Assembly (NCBI GenBank): GCA_965655875.1
Contig: CBFHIN010000002.1
Coordinates: forward strand, 1-64,000
Source: HIMB30 sp965655875
Lineage (GTDB): Bacteria > Pseudomonadota > Gammaproteobacteria > Pseudomonadales > Litorivicinaceae
Length of the DNA stretch: 64,000 bases
Direction: 5' to 3'
Part shown: positions 9,708 through 18,192 of the stretch, piece by piece
Position numbering within the stretch: position 1 is the stretch's first letter
Layout: each line of letters begins with the position of its first letter
Notes under the pieces: generated by a model
What the model saw: only the letters and a program-made list of their open reading frames with translations
The model's database searches: none
What the model was told of the DNA's origin: nothing
Position numbers and translations under genes: made by a program

Positions 9708-10871
9708 TTACAGAACTCGGGGAGTGATGAATATTAGCAGTTCTGATTTAAAGGCTCGACGCTGTGTTGATCGAAACGCATGGCCCAACACGGGAATTGA
9801 TGATAACCCAGGCACGTTGACCGTGATGTTTTCTTCTTTTGACTCATAAATTCCGCCAAGGACCAGAGTCTCATCAGGGTCAACAGTTACTCGTGTATTC
9901 AATTCTCGGGTCTCAATGACGGGCCCTTGCGCTGTCACCAACTGACTGACTTGGTCCTGTCGAATATCCAAAGTCATCTCAATTCGACCGTCATCTCGCA
10001 ATATGGGAGTGACTTTTAATTCCAATACCGCATCCTTGAATTCGGTTGATGAGCGGCCGTCTTCATCCACGGTGACAAATGGGAGTTGCTGACCCTGCCG
10101 TATTGTGGCGGCTCGCCGATTGGTCGTGACGATTCTGGGCTCTGAAATCACCTCACCAACACCCGAGGATTCGAGCGCCTGCAATTCAAGAGCCAGTAAT
10201 TTGGGATCTGAAACAAATGCCAAAGACAAGGCTGAGCCTCCTGCATTATCTCCTAAGCCTTGTGTTTGACCCTGAGCTCCCGAGCGCCCGCTGTCTCCCG
10301 TTGCAAACGACCAACGTATCCCCAAATCGCGTCGCTTATCCATATCCTGTGACACCAATTTTGCCTCGATCAAAATTTGTTTCACCTCAACATCGAGTAC
10401 CGAAACCAGATCTTTGATGGACGCGAGATCAGCCGAGTCTCCACGTAAAATCAATCGATTCGTTTCAGGGTCGCCAATGACAGATAAACTCGGATCGAAC
10501 TGACTCTTCGATTCTTGGATCAGATCGAGGACCTGCTGTGCTTCGCGATGTTTTAAATCAATTACTGCAACTCCGATGCTCCGCTTTTCGGATTCGAGTC
10601 GATAACCCGCATCTGTTTGAATCGAACGGAGCCCCGCGGCAGACGCAATCTGAGCAATCGCATCGTCATAATCGGCGGCTTGTCCTTTGATCGTGACAGT
10701 TGGATCGACGCCGCTCGGAATTGACACACTGATCCCGGATAACTCTGAAAACATCGTCACCACATCGGACAACGGCACCTTTTCAAACTCTAATGGCAAC
10801 GAAGCGAACACATCACCCACGAAAAACAGCATGCAACACATGCAATGGATCAACCGTTTTTTTGCACGCAT
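9708..10871 (-). CDS. pilQ: Short PilQ/HofQ/ComE-type secretin
   Basis: This outer-membrane secretin forms the pore for type IV pili or the DNA-uptake machinery. The ATG at 10871 has AGGA 5 nt upstream and begins a signal peptide ending VFA before SLPLEF. An STN/N0-like module (LPLEFEKVPLSDVV) is followed by an N1-type repeat (IDLKHREAQQVLDLI) and the secretin domain with VISEPRIVTTN, VPGLSSIPVLG and terminal LLIFITPRV. At 387 aa it is about half of Pseudomonas PilQ and lacks AMIN domains, matching HofQ of E. coli and ComE of Haemophilus. It is last of the pilM-N-OP-Q genes and 10 bp before aroK. Confidence 0.88.
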   Translation of the reverse strand: MRAKKRLIHCMCCMLFFVGDVFASLPLEFEKVPLSDVVTMFSELSGISVSIPSGVDPTVTIKGQAADYDDAIAQIASAAGLRSIQTDAGYRLESEKRSIGVAVIDLKHREAQQVLDLIQESKSQFDPSLSVIGDPETNRLILRGDSADLASIKDLVSVLDVEVKQILIEAKLVSQDMDKRRDLGIRWSFATGDSGRSGAQGQTQGLGDNAGGSALSLAFVSDPKLLALELQALESSGVGEVISEPRIVTTNRRAATIRQGQQLPFVTVDEDGRSSTEFKDAVLELKVTPILRDDGRIEMTLDIRQDQVSQLVTAQGPVIETRELNTRVTVDPDETLVLGGIYESKEENITVNVPGLSSIPVLGHAFRSTQRRAFKSELLIFITPRVL

Positions 10872-11575
10872 GTCCGTCCTACTGCATTTTTCAAAATAAA
10901 TTGATTGTTTCGATACGCAAGAAATCGCCAATCTCGGGTTAACCAGTCACCGACACTGAGCAGACGAGTTTCTGATGCATCCCAATTAATTAATACCTGA
11001 TCGCCAAGTCGTGCGCGAAGCAACAACGATGGACAGTTTTCAATGCCACCGACAGGTGGTATCGATACATCGCTCGTCACATCAAGGTTGTCATCAACAT
11101 GCCAGTACGGCTGCTTTTCTGGCCGAATTGACAAACGTAGCAATAAGCCCTCATCCGACGACTGGACTTCGATCGTTTCGACGGTTACGCCTGATACATG
11201 CATCAAGATGTCATAAACGCTCAGCGGATTTAACTTTGGAGAAATATTCAGCTGAAACACCCAACGATCAGACGAGGTGGTCACCATCTGCACGTCACCT
11301 ACCTGCTTCAGTTTTTCAGCAAGCATTAACGGATGAAGAGACCGAATGGATCCCTCATACGTTTCCAGCTGCTTAACTAAACGTTTTTGATCACTGAAAA
11401 GTTGCTCGGCTCGATTTCTCTCGAACGCTAGCTGGCGAACCTCAACTAAACGGTCCACGTAGTGTTCAAATGCTGGTTTCACAATCCAAAATCCGAGAAC
11501 AATTGCAACGGTCAAGAACCAGGCAATTAAAACAGCATTGGTGTAGCGAACGATCCACATGGAATAGTCATCCAT
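10850..11575 (-). CDS. Probable fused PilO/PilP-like inner-membrane alignment protein
   Basis: The first 110 residues resemble PilO: one transmembrane helix (about 12-34), a coiled coil, then a small alpha/beta domain. After a linker the last 60 residues (LLLRARLGDQVLI to the C-terminus, with a SVGDWL segment) resemble the beta-sandwich of PilP or HofP that contacts the secretin. No separate pilP with a lipobox exists between this gene and pilQ, so I infer a fusion. The ATG at 11575 overlaps the pilN stop by 8 bp; its own 3' end overlaps pilQ by 22 bp. Sequence similarity is weak, so the call leans on order, topology and size (241 aa). Confidence 0.6.
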   Translation of the reverse strand: MDDYSMWIVRYTNAVLIAWFLTVAIVLGFWIVKPAFEHYVDRLVEVRQLAFERNRAEQLFSDQKRLVKQLETYEGSIRSLHPLMLAEKLKQVGDVQMVTTSSDRWVFQLNISPKLNPLSVYDILMHVSGVTVETIEVQSSDEGLLLRLSIRPEKQPYWHVDDNLDVTSDVSIPPVGGIENCPSLLLRARLGDQVLINWDASETRLLSVGDWLTRDWRFLAYRNNQFILKNAVGRTCVQKNG

Positions 11576-12059
11576 CTGCAAATTCAACTTCGGTCACGAC
11601 CCAATGCGTGCTCGATTCAACCGATCGAATATGAAGATTTACGCGACCATTCAAACGATGTAACTGCGCCAAATGACCAAGTTGTAAATGCACTGAGGTT
11701 TTGGTTTCACGATCAACCATTGACAGCATTCGGGCCGGACCCACGTCGGCCAACAAATTGATTCGATCCAATCGTCTTTGTAATTGATTACGAAAAGATC
11801 GATTGGCGTCGATCGAGTTTTCGGATTCTTTGAGTTGACGCTGAATGTGAGTGATGTCGTCTGCCAATCGATCATTCGAAATTCGTAATGACATCAGTTC
11901 ACCGGATTGACTGGGCAGATCCTCAACCAACGAACCGAGCATCAGCCACGCTGACAATGCAACCGACGCAAGGCTGACAGTCAACAATAAGCACCATCGA
12001 AGACACCAAGTGATTCGTTTACGGATCAGTGCACCCCGCCAGTCGGCAAGATTCAGCAT
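11568..12059 (-). CDS. pilN: PilN-like type IV pilus assembly protein
   Basis: This 163-aa protein starts with MLNLADWR, close to the NLLPWR motif by which PilN binds PilM, then one transmembrane helix (about 22-44), a coiled coil with many Q/R/L residues (60-100) and a compact C-terminal domain. In characterised systems PilN and PilO make a periplasmic heterodimer in the inner-membrane alignment complex. It overlaps pilM-like and pilO/P-like genes on both sides, so all are translated from one message. Confidence 0.72.
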   Translation of the reverse strand: MLNLADWRGALIRKRITWCLRWCLLLTVSLASVALSAWLMLGSLVEDLPSQSGELMSLRISNDRLADDITHIQRQLKESENSIDANRSFRNQLQRRLDRINLLADVGPARMLSMVDRETKTSVHLQLGHLAQLHRLNGRVNLHIRSVESSTHWVVTEVEFADG

Positions 12060-12610
12060 GGCTCGAAGCCCCTTAAAATCTGCTCAGCGTTGAGTGATTT
12101 GATGTGTGGTCGATCGGAATCGATACGATGAGCCCATGAGTCAACTTGCGCTTCCGAGGTTTGACCCAACCAATGCCCCACACGAACCACCTGCTTGTCT
12201 GAAACTAAACAAGCTGTCACTGCAGTCGCTACACTCCAAGCAAACACACCGGTCCCTTGCTGACGGCACATCCAATCAGACTCCGGATTGATTGACGTAA
12301 CCTGCTCAAATGAAAATAAACTCGAGACCATTTCAATTGCTCGCGGGCTTAATGTTGCACACATATGAAACTGTTCGCCCTGCTCACAAAACGCAAAATG
12401 ATCACACCCAACCGCACCTAATCGAGGTCGTTGTGTATCAGTCGGTAAAACGTCTCGACGAATCCAATATTCAGAAACAATCACATGTTTCGCATGCAAT
12501 TCAGTCGGCAGTTGATCGAATGAAGCATGATGACAATCTCCATCACTTATCCAATACAGGGCATCACAACCCAGATAAACTCGAGATTCATACAGGGGGT
12601 TGGTTAACAT
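12053..12610 (-). CDS. Hypothetical protein in the pilM/hofM/comA position
   Basis: The 185-aa product is not recognisable by motif as PilM; the actin-like phosphate loops I would expect are not obvious and it is about half PilM length (350 aa), nearer to HofM (259). It is called by place: first gene of the pil cluster, divergent from mrcA as pilM is from ponA. An ATG at 12610 with GGAGGA 4 nt upstream fixes the start; frame extends further upstream without a good site. It is cysteine-rich (about 8 Cys) and has no clear transmembrane helix. It could be a degenerate cytoplasmic ring protein or an unrelated replacement. Confidence 0.5.
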   Translation of the reverse strand: MLTNPLYESRVYLGCDALYWISDGDCHHASFDQLPTELHAKHVIVSEYWIRRDVLPTDTQRPRLGAVGCDHFAFCEQGEQFHMCATLSPRAIEMVSSLFSFEQVTSINPESDWMCRQQGTGVFAWSVATAVTACLVSDKQVVRVGHWLGQTSEAQVDSWAHRIDSDRPHIKSLNAEQILRGFEPC

Positions 12611-12717
12611 GAGTTCCTCCAATCCCCGAGAGCCAAGCACGAAATTAATGTCTGTCAAATCGATATTGGACTTTGATTTTAGGTACACTTCGATAGATCA
12701 CTGAAAATGGAAGAATT

Positions 12718-15141
12718 GTGACGCGCCCACTACGTTTTTTGATCAGTCTCGCACTCACTTCAGCGTTACTCGGAATCGCTGTTTTAATCGGTGGCTATGT
12801 CTACTTGAAGCCTGGTTTGCCTGATGTTGAATCATTGCGAACCGTGCAGCTGCAGACTCCGTTACAAATTTTCACTTCCGATGGGCAACTCATCGCACAG
12901 TTTGGTGAAAAACGCCGCGATCCGGTGAGCGTCAATGAGGTCCCTCTTGATCTGGTTCGTGCGTTTCTCGCGGCTGAAGATGATAATTTTCGTGACCACG
13001 TCGGCATCGATCCGCTTGGCCTCGCGCGCGCTGCATGGCAATTGATTTCAAGCGGTCAAATCCAATCTGGCGGCTCAACCATCACGATGCAGGTGGCAAA
13101 GAACTACTTTTTGAGCCACGAAAGAACCTTCGCGCGCAAATTCCGAGAGATCTTACTTGCGCTCGAGATTGAGAAGACGCTGAGTAAAGATGAGATCTTA
13201 GAGCTCTACTTTAACGTGATCTTCCTCGGTCATCGCGCTTACGGTGTCAATGCCGCCTCTCAAATCTATTACGGTAAGAATCTTGATGAACTCAATCTCG
13301 CACAATCAGCGATGATTGCAGGTCTTCCCAAAGCGCCATCTAAATACAATCCGATTGCCAATCCAGATCGCGCAAAAGAGCGACGCGATTGGATTTTAGG
13401 TCGCATGCTGAAACTTGGATTCATTGAAAAGTACGACTTTGAGCAAGCAATCAGTCAGCCAGTGACCGCGTCACTGCATGGCGTGCAGCTTGATCTCACA
13501 GCACCCTATGTCGCAGAAGAAGCGCGGCGTATCGCACTTGAGATATTCGATGACCGCGCCTACACCGACGGGCTTCGCGTGTTTACGACGATCAATGGAG
13601 AGCATCAAAAATTTGCGCAAAATGCTGTTGTTCGTGGATTAATGGAATACGACCGACGTCACGGATGGCGAGGTATTGAGCAATCATTCGATGGCGCGAG
13701 CTTGTATGATTGGAAGCAACAACTCAAAACGATCGATAACATCGGCCCGCTTGAACCAGCAGTCGTAGTCGCCGTTACTGACAGCAGTATTCGTGCAGTG
13801 ACAAAAAACGACGACTCCATTGTCATCGAGAAAAAAGGGTTCGAATGGGCGCGGGAATACCGCAGTGTCAATAGTATTGGCCCGCGTGTGAAAGATGCGC
13901 GAACGCTCGTAGCACCGGGTGATCTCATCCGAATTATTCAAGATGAAGCCGGTTGGTGGCTTGCCCAAAAACCAAACGTCGAATCCGGCTTCGTCGCACT
14001 TGACCCAAATACAGGCGCAATCCGAGCCATGATTGGCGGATTCAATTATTTCGAATCCAAGTTTAATCGCGCCACGCAAGGTGGTCGCCTTGTGGGCTCT
14101 GGAATCAAACCATTGATTTATACAGCTGCCCTTGAATCAGGCATGACTCCAGCGACTCAAATTAACGATGCACCCGTGGTGTTTGATCGAACCGAAGGAG
14201 CAACTGATTGGCGGCCACAGAATTCTGGCGGTACGTTTTTAGGACCGACACGACTGCGCACTGCACTTTTTAAATCCCGAAACCTAGTATCTGTCCGTTT
14301 AGTCCGCGAGCTCGGAGTCAGTCGCATCATCGATATTGCCGATCGCTTTGGGCTCGACACCACGAAATTGCCCAGAGATCTTTCTATCTCGCTCGGAACG
14401 GCCTCACTGACTCCGCTAGAGATGGCTGAAAACTACGCGATTTTTGCGAACGGTGGATTCCGGGTCAGACACCATTTGATCGATCGTATTGAGTCTGCTG
14501 ATGGTGCAGTCCTCTATCAAACACGACCTGTAAGTGTGTGCAAATCAGATTGCGAAGGACGCTCAGTCTCAGTAGATCTGAAATTTGATAACCGCCTCCG
14601 CCCAACACAATCAGACTTCTTCGACATCGACTACAGCGATCGAATCGCCCCAAGAGTGCTTGATGAGCGAATTCATTTCCTGATCAACGACATGCTTAAA
14701 GATGTTGTTCAACAAGGTACCGCGAAGCGGGCAAAGTCACTAGGACGCAAGGATCTCGCTGGTAAGACAGGCACCACGAACGATCAGGTCGATGCGTGGT
14801 TTAACGGCTATCAAAAAGACCTTGTAGCATCGGTTTGGGTTGGATTTGACCAGCCAAAAACACTCGGACGATCGGAGTATGGTGGACGTGCAGCACTACC
14901 AATTTGGATTGAATTCATGAAGCATGCGTTAAAAGATGTTCCACAAGACAATCCAAAGCTTCCGACAGGTGTTGTCGCAACGCGTATTGATCCAAGCACA
15001 GGCGCCAAAGCGCGTGCCTCCCAAACCAATGCATTGCGTGAATTTTTTCTGTTAGAGAACCCGCCCAAAGATCCGGCGCCGGAATCTGTGATCCCATCCA
15101 ATGGTGGCCAAGCGATACAGACACCGCAGCAACTATTTTAA
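12718..15141 (+). CDS. mrcA: Penicillin-binding protein 1A (bifunctional)
   Basis: This class A PBP polymerises and crosslinks peptidoglycan in the periplasm. A signal anchor (about 7-29) precedes the GT51 glycosyltransferase with EDDNF at 87-91, GGSTITMQ and YFNVIFLGHRAYG. The transpeptidase shows SxxK (S461-K464 in GSGIKP), SRN at 520-522 and KTG at 683-685. Length of 807 aa is normal. The start is GTG at 12718 with GGAAG just upstream. It is divergent from the pil cluster. Its TAA stop shares TTAA with the stop of the convergent nuclease gene. Confidence 0.95.
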   Translation: MTRPLRFLISLALTSALLGIAVLIGGYVYLKPGLPDVESLRTVQLQTPLQIFTSDGQLIAQFGEKRRDPVSVNEVPLDLVRAFLAAEDDNFRDHVGIDPLGLARAAWQLISSGQIQSGGSTITMQVAKNYFLSHERTFARKFREILLALEIEKTLSKDEILELYFNVIFLGHRAYGVNAASQIYYGKNLDELNLAQSAMIAGLPKAPSKYNPIANPDRAKERRDWILGRMLKLGFIEKYDFEQAISQPVTASLHGVQLDLTAPYVAEEARRIALEIFDDRAYTDGLRVFTTINGEHQKFAQNAVVRGLMEYDRRHGWRGIEQSFDGASLYDWKQQLKTIDNIGPLEPAVVVAVTDSSIRAVTKNDDSIVIEKKGFEWAREYRSVNSIGPRVKDARTLVAPGDLIRIIQDEAGWWLAQKPNVESGFVALDPNTGAIRAMIGGFNYFESKFNRATQGGRLVGSGIKPLIYTAALESGMTPATQINDAPVVFDRTEGATDWRPQNSGGTFLGPTRLRTALFKSRNLVSVRLVRELGVSRIIDIADRFGLDTTKLPRDLSISLGTASLTPLEMAENYAIFANGGFRVRHHLIDRIESADGAVLYQTRPVSVCKSDCEGRSVSVDLKFDNRLRPTQSDFFDIDYSDRIAPRVLDERIHFLINDMLKDVVQQGTAKRAKSLGRKDLAGKTGTTNDQVDAWFNGYQKDLVASVWVGFDQPKTLGRSEYGGRAALPIWIEFMKHALKDVPQDNPKLPTGVVATRIDPSTGAKARASQTNALREFFLLENPPKDPAPESVIPSNGGQAIQTPQQLF

Positions 15142-15887
15142 AACGCTCTGATCCGATTTTTTGAATCTTTGAGTTTCAGCGTCCAAGGCCAGTCTCGTCT
15201 GATGCTTTTCGGCGATCGCGAGACCCAACCGCGGACTTCAAAACGCGCACCCAATTGAAATGCTGCGTCGTCTCGCGAATGCACGACTCGCAAACGTCCA
15301 TCAAGAACCACTGACTGATTATCGAGAATATGCGTAACTGTACCGCGTCGAAGTTGAAATCCACCTCGACTGAGTGCATTTGCTGGCTCTGGCAATTGCC
15401 CAAGCGACCACACACCGCGTTTCTGTAGCCGAGCTTCCCGTTCATAATCAAATAAACATGAGACCAATCGATTCTCTGGAGGAATCGACACCGTAATTGC
15501 CAATCCTTCTGCTACCAACGATTCAGCTAGGTAAGACGAGCCAAGCCATAAATTTCCGAGCAATCGCCCGTAACGATCTGTCTTGGCTGGCCAGGGGGTA
15601 ATTTGTACAGTTTGAGGAAGCAGGTCACGCACACGCCCTTTTGCTCGTTGCGCATATTGTTTTTTCCAACCCGAGTCTTTGAGCTCAAACGTATTGAAAC
15701 CGGTCAGTCGAACCCGAGTGTCATCGGCTAGCTTGACGGTATCACCGTCGATAACACGATCAACTTTGATCGGTGGAGACAACGTTCGCGGGCTTGGACA
15801 AGAAGTCGCGTGAACGACTCCCGAATAGACAAAAGCCGCTAGAAAAGCGGCTTTTGCTAGAAACTTACTTGGAAATGGTGCGACCAC
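15138..15887 (-). CDS. Exported thermonuclease-like (SNase) protein
   Basis: The core (VDRVIDGDTVKLADDTRVRL, later GFNTFE and KTDRYGRLLGNLWL, YEREARLQKRGVW) is the staphylococcal-nuclease fold; the DGDT aspartate, R of RVRL and the E of FNTFE correspond to catalytic positions, followed by a C-terminal OB-like extension. It likely cleaves DNA or RNA outside the cytoplasm. No ATG is available; a GTG at 15887 inside the end of rpmE gives a good signal peptide ending VVHA before TSCP (249 aa), and ATSC could act as a weak lipobox. A TTG near the SPPIKV segment would give a cytoplasmic form. The rpmE terminator lies within its signal-peptide codons. Confidence 0.75.
   Translation of the reverse strand: MVAPFPSKFLAKAAFLAAFVYSGVVHATSCPSPRTLSPPIKVDRVIDGDTVKLADDTRVRLTGFNTFELKDSGWKKQYAQRAKGRVRDLLPQTVQITPWPAKTDRYGRLLGNLWLGSSYLAESLVAEGLAITVSIPPENRLVSCLFDYEREARLQKRGVWSLGQLPEPANALSRGGFQLRRGTVTHILDNQSVVLDGRLRVVHSRDDAAFQLGARFEVRGWVSRSPKSIRRDWPWTLKLKDSKNRIRAF
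15831..15855 (-). terminator. Rho-independent terminator of rpmE
   Basis: Ten-base arms AAAAGCCGCT and AGCGGCTTTT flank a 5-base loop, with the U-rich side on the minus strand, beginning 10 nt after the rpmE stop. It lies inside the signal-peptide codons of the downstream nuclease gene. Confidence 0.85.
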
Positions 15888-16080
15888 CGAAACGCTTGTT
15901 AAAGCGATCAATCCGTCCACCAGTATCGACAACTTTTTGCTTACCCGTGTAGAAAGGGTGGCACTCTTGACAGACGTCAACCGTGAAGTCTTCGCCTTTT
16001 GTTGAACGTGTTGCGTAGGTTGCGCCGCATGAGCATGTCACCTTCACGTCCGAATATGCTGGATGAATATCCGCTCTCAT
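15865..16080 (-). CDS. rpmE: Ribosomal protein bL31 (zinc-binding form)
   Basis: This 71-aa large-subunit protein bridges the two ribosomal subunits. It is the C+ type: cysteines occur in CSCG and CQECHPFYTGKQ, positioned for zinc. The ATG at 16080 follows AGAGG by 9 nt. It is transcribed away from priA, sharing a 114-bp intergenic region, a common arrangement in gammaproteobacteria. Possession of the zinc ligands suggests it is the primary, not the zinc-starvation, paralog. Confidence 0.97.
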   Translation of the reverse strand: MRADIHPAYSDVKVTCSCGATYATRSTKGEDFTVDVCQECHPFYTGKQKVVDTGGRIDRFNKRFGGRTISK

Positions 16081-16194
16081 CTGTTCTATCCTCTGTATAA
16101 TCGATGCCGCTTCCCCAACCACATTACGCGTCAGGCACCGCATCTAAGTTTGGGCGGCGGAGTCTATCAAACACTGGGGTGCTCACGGAAGTCT

Positions 16195-18159
16195 ATGCCA
16201 CGCTTTTTTATCAAAGTTTTTGTTCCCGGACCGTTTTTCGAGCCATTGACCTATCAATCAGAGGTGTTGATCGGAACAGGACTCCGCGTGGTCGTCCCGC
16301 TAGGTACGCGTGAAGTGATCGGTATTAGCGCTGGTCAAGCGACTGATCCAGACACCGAAAACCAAATCAAATCGATTGTATCTGTGATCGATCAAGAGCC
16401 GATTATCAGTCCAAAACACCAAGCATTGGTGGATTTCACGTCCGCGTATTATTTAGCGCCTCCAGGCGATGTATTGCTGTCGAGCCTACCAACGTCAATT
16501 CGCAAAGGGAAACCGTTACCAGCCCCGAAAACTGAAGCAGGACATCAGAACCAACCTGCTTATGAGCTCACACGTGAACAAAAGCAAGCAGTCATCGAAG
16601 TCGATCAAAGCGCCAATCAGTTTCAAAGTTTTTTGTTGCAGGGCGTAACTGGCAGTGGAAAAACACAAGTTTTTTCAGAGCTCATATCGCGGACCATCAA
16701 GCGTAGACAACAAGTCTTATTGCTCGTTCCTGAGATCGGACTTACCGGGCAAATGGTTAACCGAATTCAAGATCAACTCGATGGTCGTTTGAGTGTTTCC
16801 CATTCTGGAATCGCTGATGGTGCCCGTGCAAAAGCTTTTGTTGCTGCGTCGCAAGGTGTTGCTGATGTATTGATTGGCACCCGCTCCGCACTCTTCACAC
16901 CATTACCGAGGCTTGGACTCATTTTGGTGGATGAAGAACACGACGGTGCCTATAAAAATCAGGAAGGTTGCCGTTATTCCGCGAGAGATCTCGCGATCGT
17001 TCGTGCCAAACAGGCCAACATCCCTATTGTGCTGTCATCAGCAACACCCTCTTTGGAGTCGTGGCATCAGGCCGAGCTCGGAAAGTACAAACGTTTGCGT
17101 TTATCCGCTCGCCCAGGGCAACAACCACGGCCAACGATTCGCTTAATCGATGCGCGTCACGACAAACCAAAAGACGGTCTAACAAATACAGCAAAGCGGG
17201 CCATTGAAAACGCACTCGACAACCGACAGCAGGCACTTGTCTTCCTCAATCGACGGGGCTACTCCCCAGTTCTTATGTGTACCGATTGTGGGTGGATTCC
17301 GGCATGTCGACACTGCGATGCCAAACCAACACTGCATCGCCAGCCAAATTCCCTCTGGTGTCATCACTGTGATCACCGGCAGGCTCCCGTTCATATTTGT
17401 CCAGAGTGCTCATCTTCGAATTTATTAGCTGTTGGTCAAGGCACTGAACGCCTCGAAGAAGCATTAACAGACACATATCCTGACGTACCTATTATTCGCG
17501 TAGATCGTGATACCACTGCCCGTCGACGTGCATTTGAGGCGCTCATTGAACCAGTCATTCAAGGCAAACCCTGTATTTTGGTGGGCACACAGATGTTGGC
17601 CAAGGGACATGATTTTAAAAATCTCTCGACTGTCATTGTCATCGATGCGGATCAGGGTTTGTCTGGTGCTGATTTCCGTTCAGTCGAACATTTCGCTCAA
17701 TTGCTCACGCAAGTTTCAGGTCGTGCTGGCCGGCATGGGGGGGCAACAGGACAAGTCCTGATTCAAACGCATCGACCAGAGTCAGAGTGGTTGGATCGCA
17801 TTTTAAAACAGAACTACGATCATCTTGCGTTGGCCATCATGGCTGAACGAAAGCAATTTCAATGGCCGCCCGACACGCATCTTGCGTTAATCAGCGCGCG
17901 CGCGACAGCACTACAACCGGTGTTCGAAGCACTCGAAGAGATTGCACAGCAGATTCGAGGCCTGAATAGTCCCATCCGAGTGCTTGGCCCGGCTCCAGCG
18001 CCAATGGAACGACGAAATCGTCAATACCATGGACAGCTCCTTATCACTGGGTCACGCACGATGATTCAGTGGGTTTTGAAAGAAACAGGCCCCTGGGCGT
18101 ATCGAAGGAAAGGAAAAGTCATGTTTCAGTTAGATGTCGATCCCTGGGACCTTTGGTAA
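16195..18159 (+). CDS. priA: Primosomal replication-restart helicase PriA
   Basis: This 654-aa 3'-5' DNA helicase binds stalled forks and reloads the replisome. After an N-terminal fork-binding domain come Walker A GVTGSGKT, DEEH Walker B (VDEEHDGAYK), the zinc segment with CTDCGWIPACRHCD and two later CxxC pairs, and helicase motifs GTQMLAKGHDF and QVSGRAGR. It is somewhat shorter than the E. coli protein (732), the difference being mostly in linkers. ATG at 16195 (MPRFFIKV) has GGAAG 3 nt upstream; the open frame reaches 132 nt further but matches no PriA sequence I know. Confidence 0.95.
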   Translation: MPRFFIKVFVPGPFFEPLTYQSEVLIGTGLRVVVPLGTREVIGISAGQATDPDTENQIKSIVSVIDQEPIISPKHQALVDFTSAYYLAPPGDVLLSSLPTSIRKGKPLPAPKTEAGHQNQPAYELTREQKQAVIEVDQSANQFQSFLLQGVTGSGKTQVFSELISRTIKRRQQVLLLVPEIGLTGQMVNRIQDQLDGRLSVSHSGIADGARAKAFVAASQGVADVLIGTRSALFTPLPRLGLILVDEEHDGAYKNQEGCRYSARDLAIVRAKQANIPIVLSSATPSLESWHQAELGKYKRLRLSARPGQQPRPTIRLIDARHDKPKDGLTNTAKRAIENALDNRQQALVFLNRRGYSPVLMCTDCGWIPACRHCDAKPTLHRQPNSLWCHHCDHRQAPVHICPECSSSNLLAVGQGTERLEEALTDTYPDVPIIRVDRDTTARRRAFEALIEPVIQGKPCILVGTQMLAKGHDFKNLSTVIVIDADQGLSGADFRSVEHFAQLLTQVSGRAGRHGGATGQVLIQTHRPESEWLDRILKQNYDHLALAIMAERKQFQWPPDTHLALISARATALQPVFEALEEIAQQIRGLNSPIRVLGPAPAPMERRNRQYHGQLLITGSRTMIQWVLKETGPWAYRRKGKVMFQLDVDPWDLW

Positions 18160-18192
18160 TGCTACACTCGCGCCCCTAACTGGAGGGATACA

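Noticed and set aside
15888..15980. N-terminal extension of the nuclease up to 15980
   Set aside because: It would lie wholly inside rpmE and add a second hydrophobic stretch; the GTG at 15887 gives a normal signal peptide.
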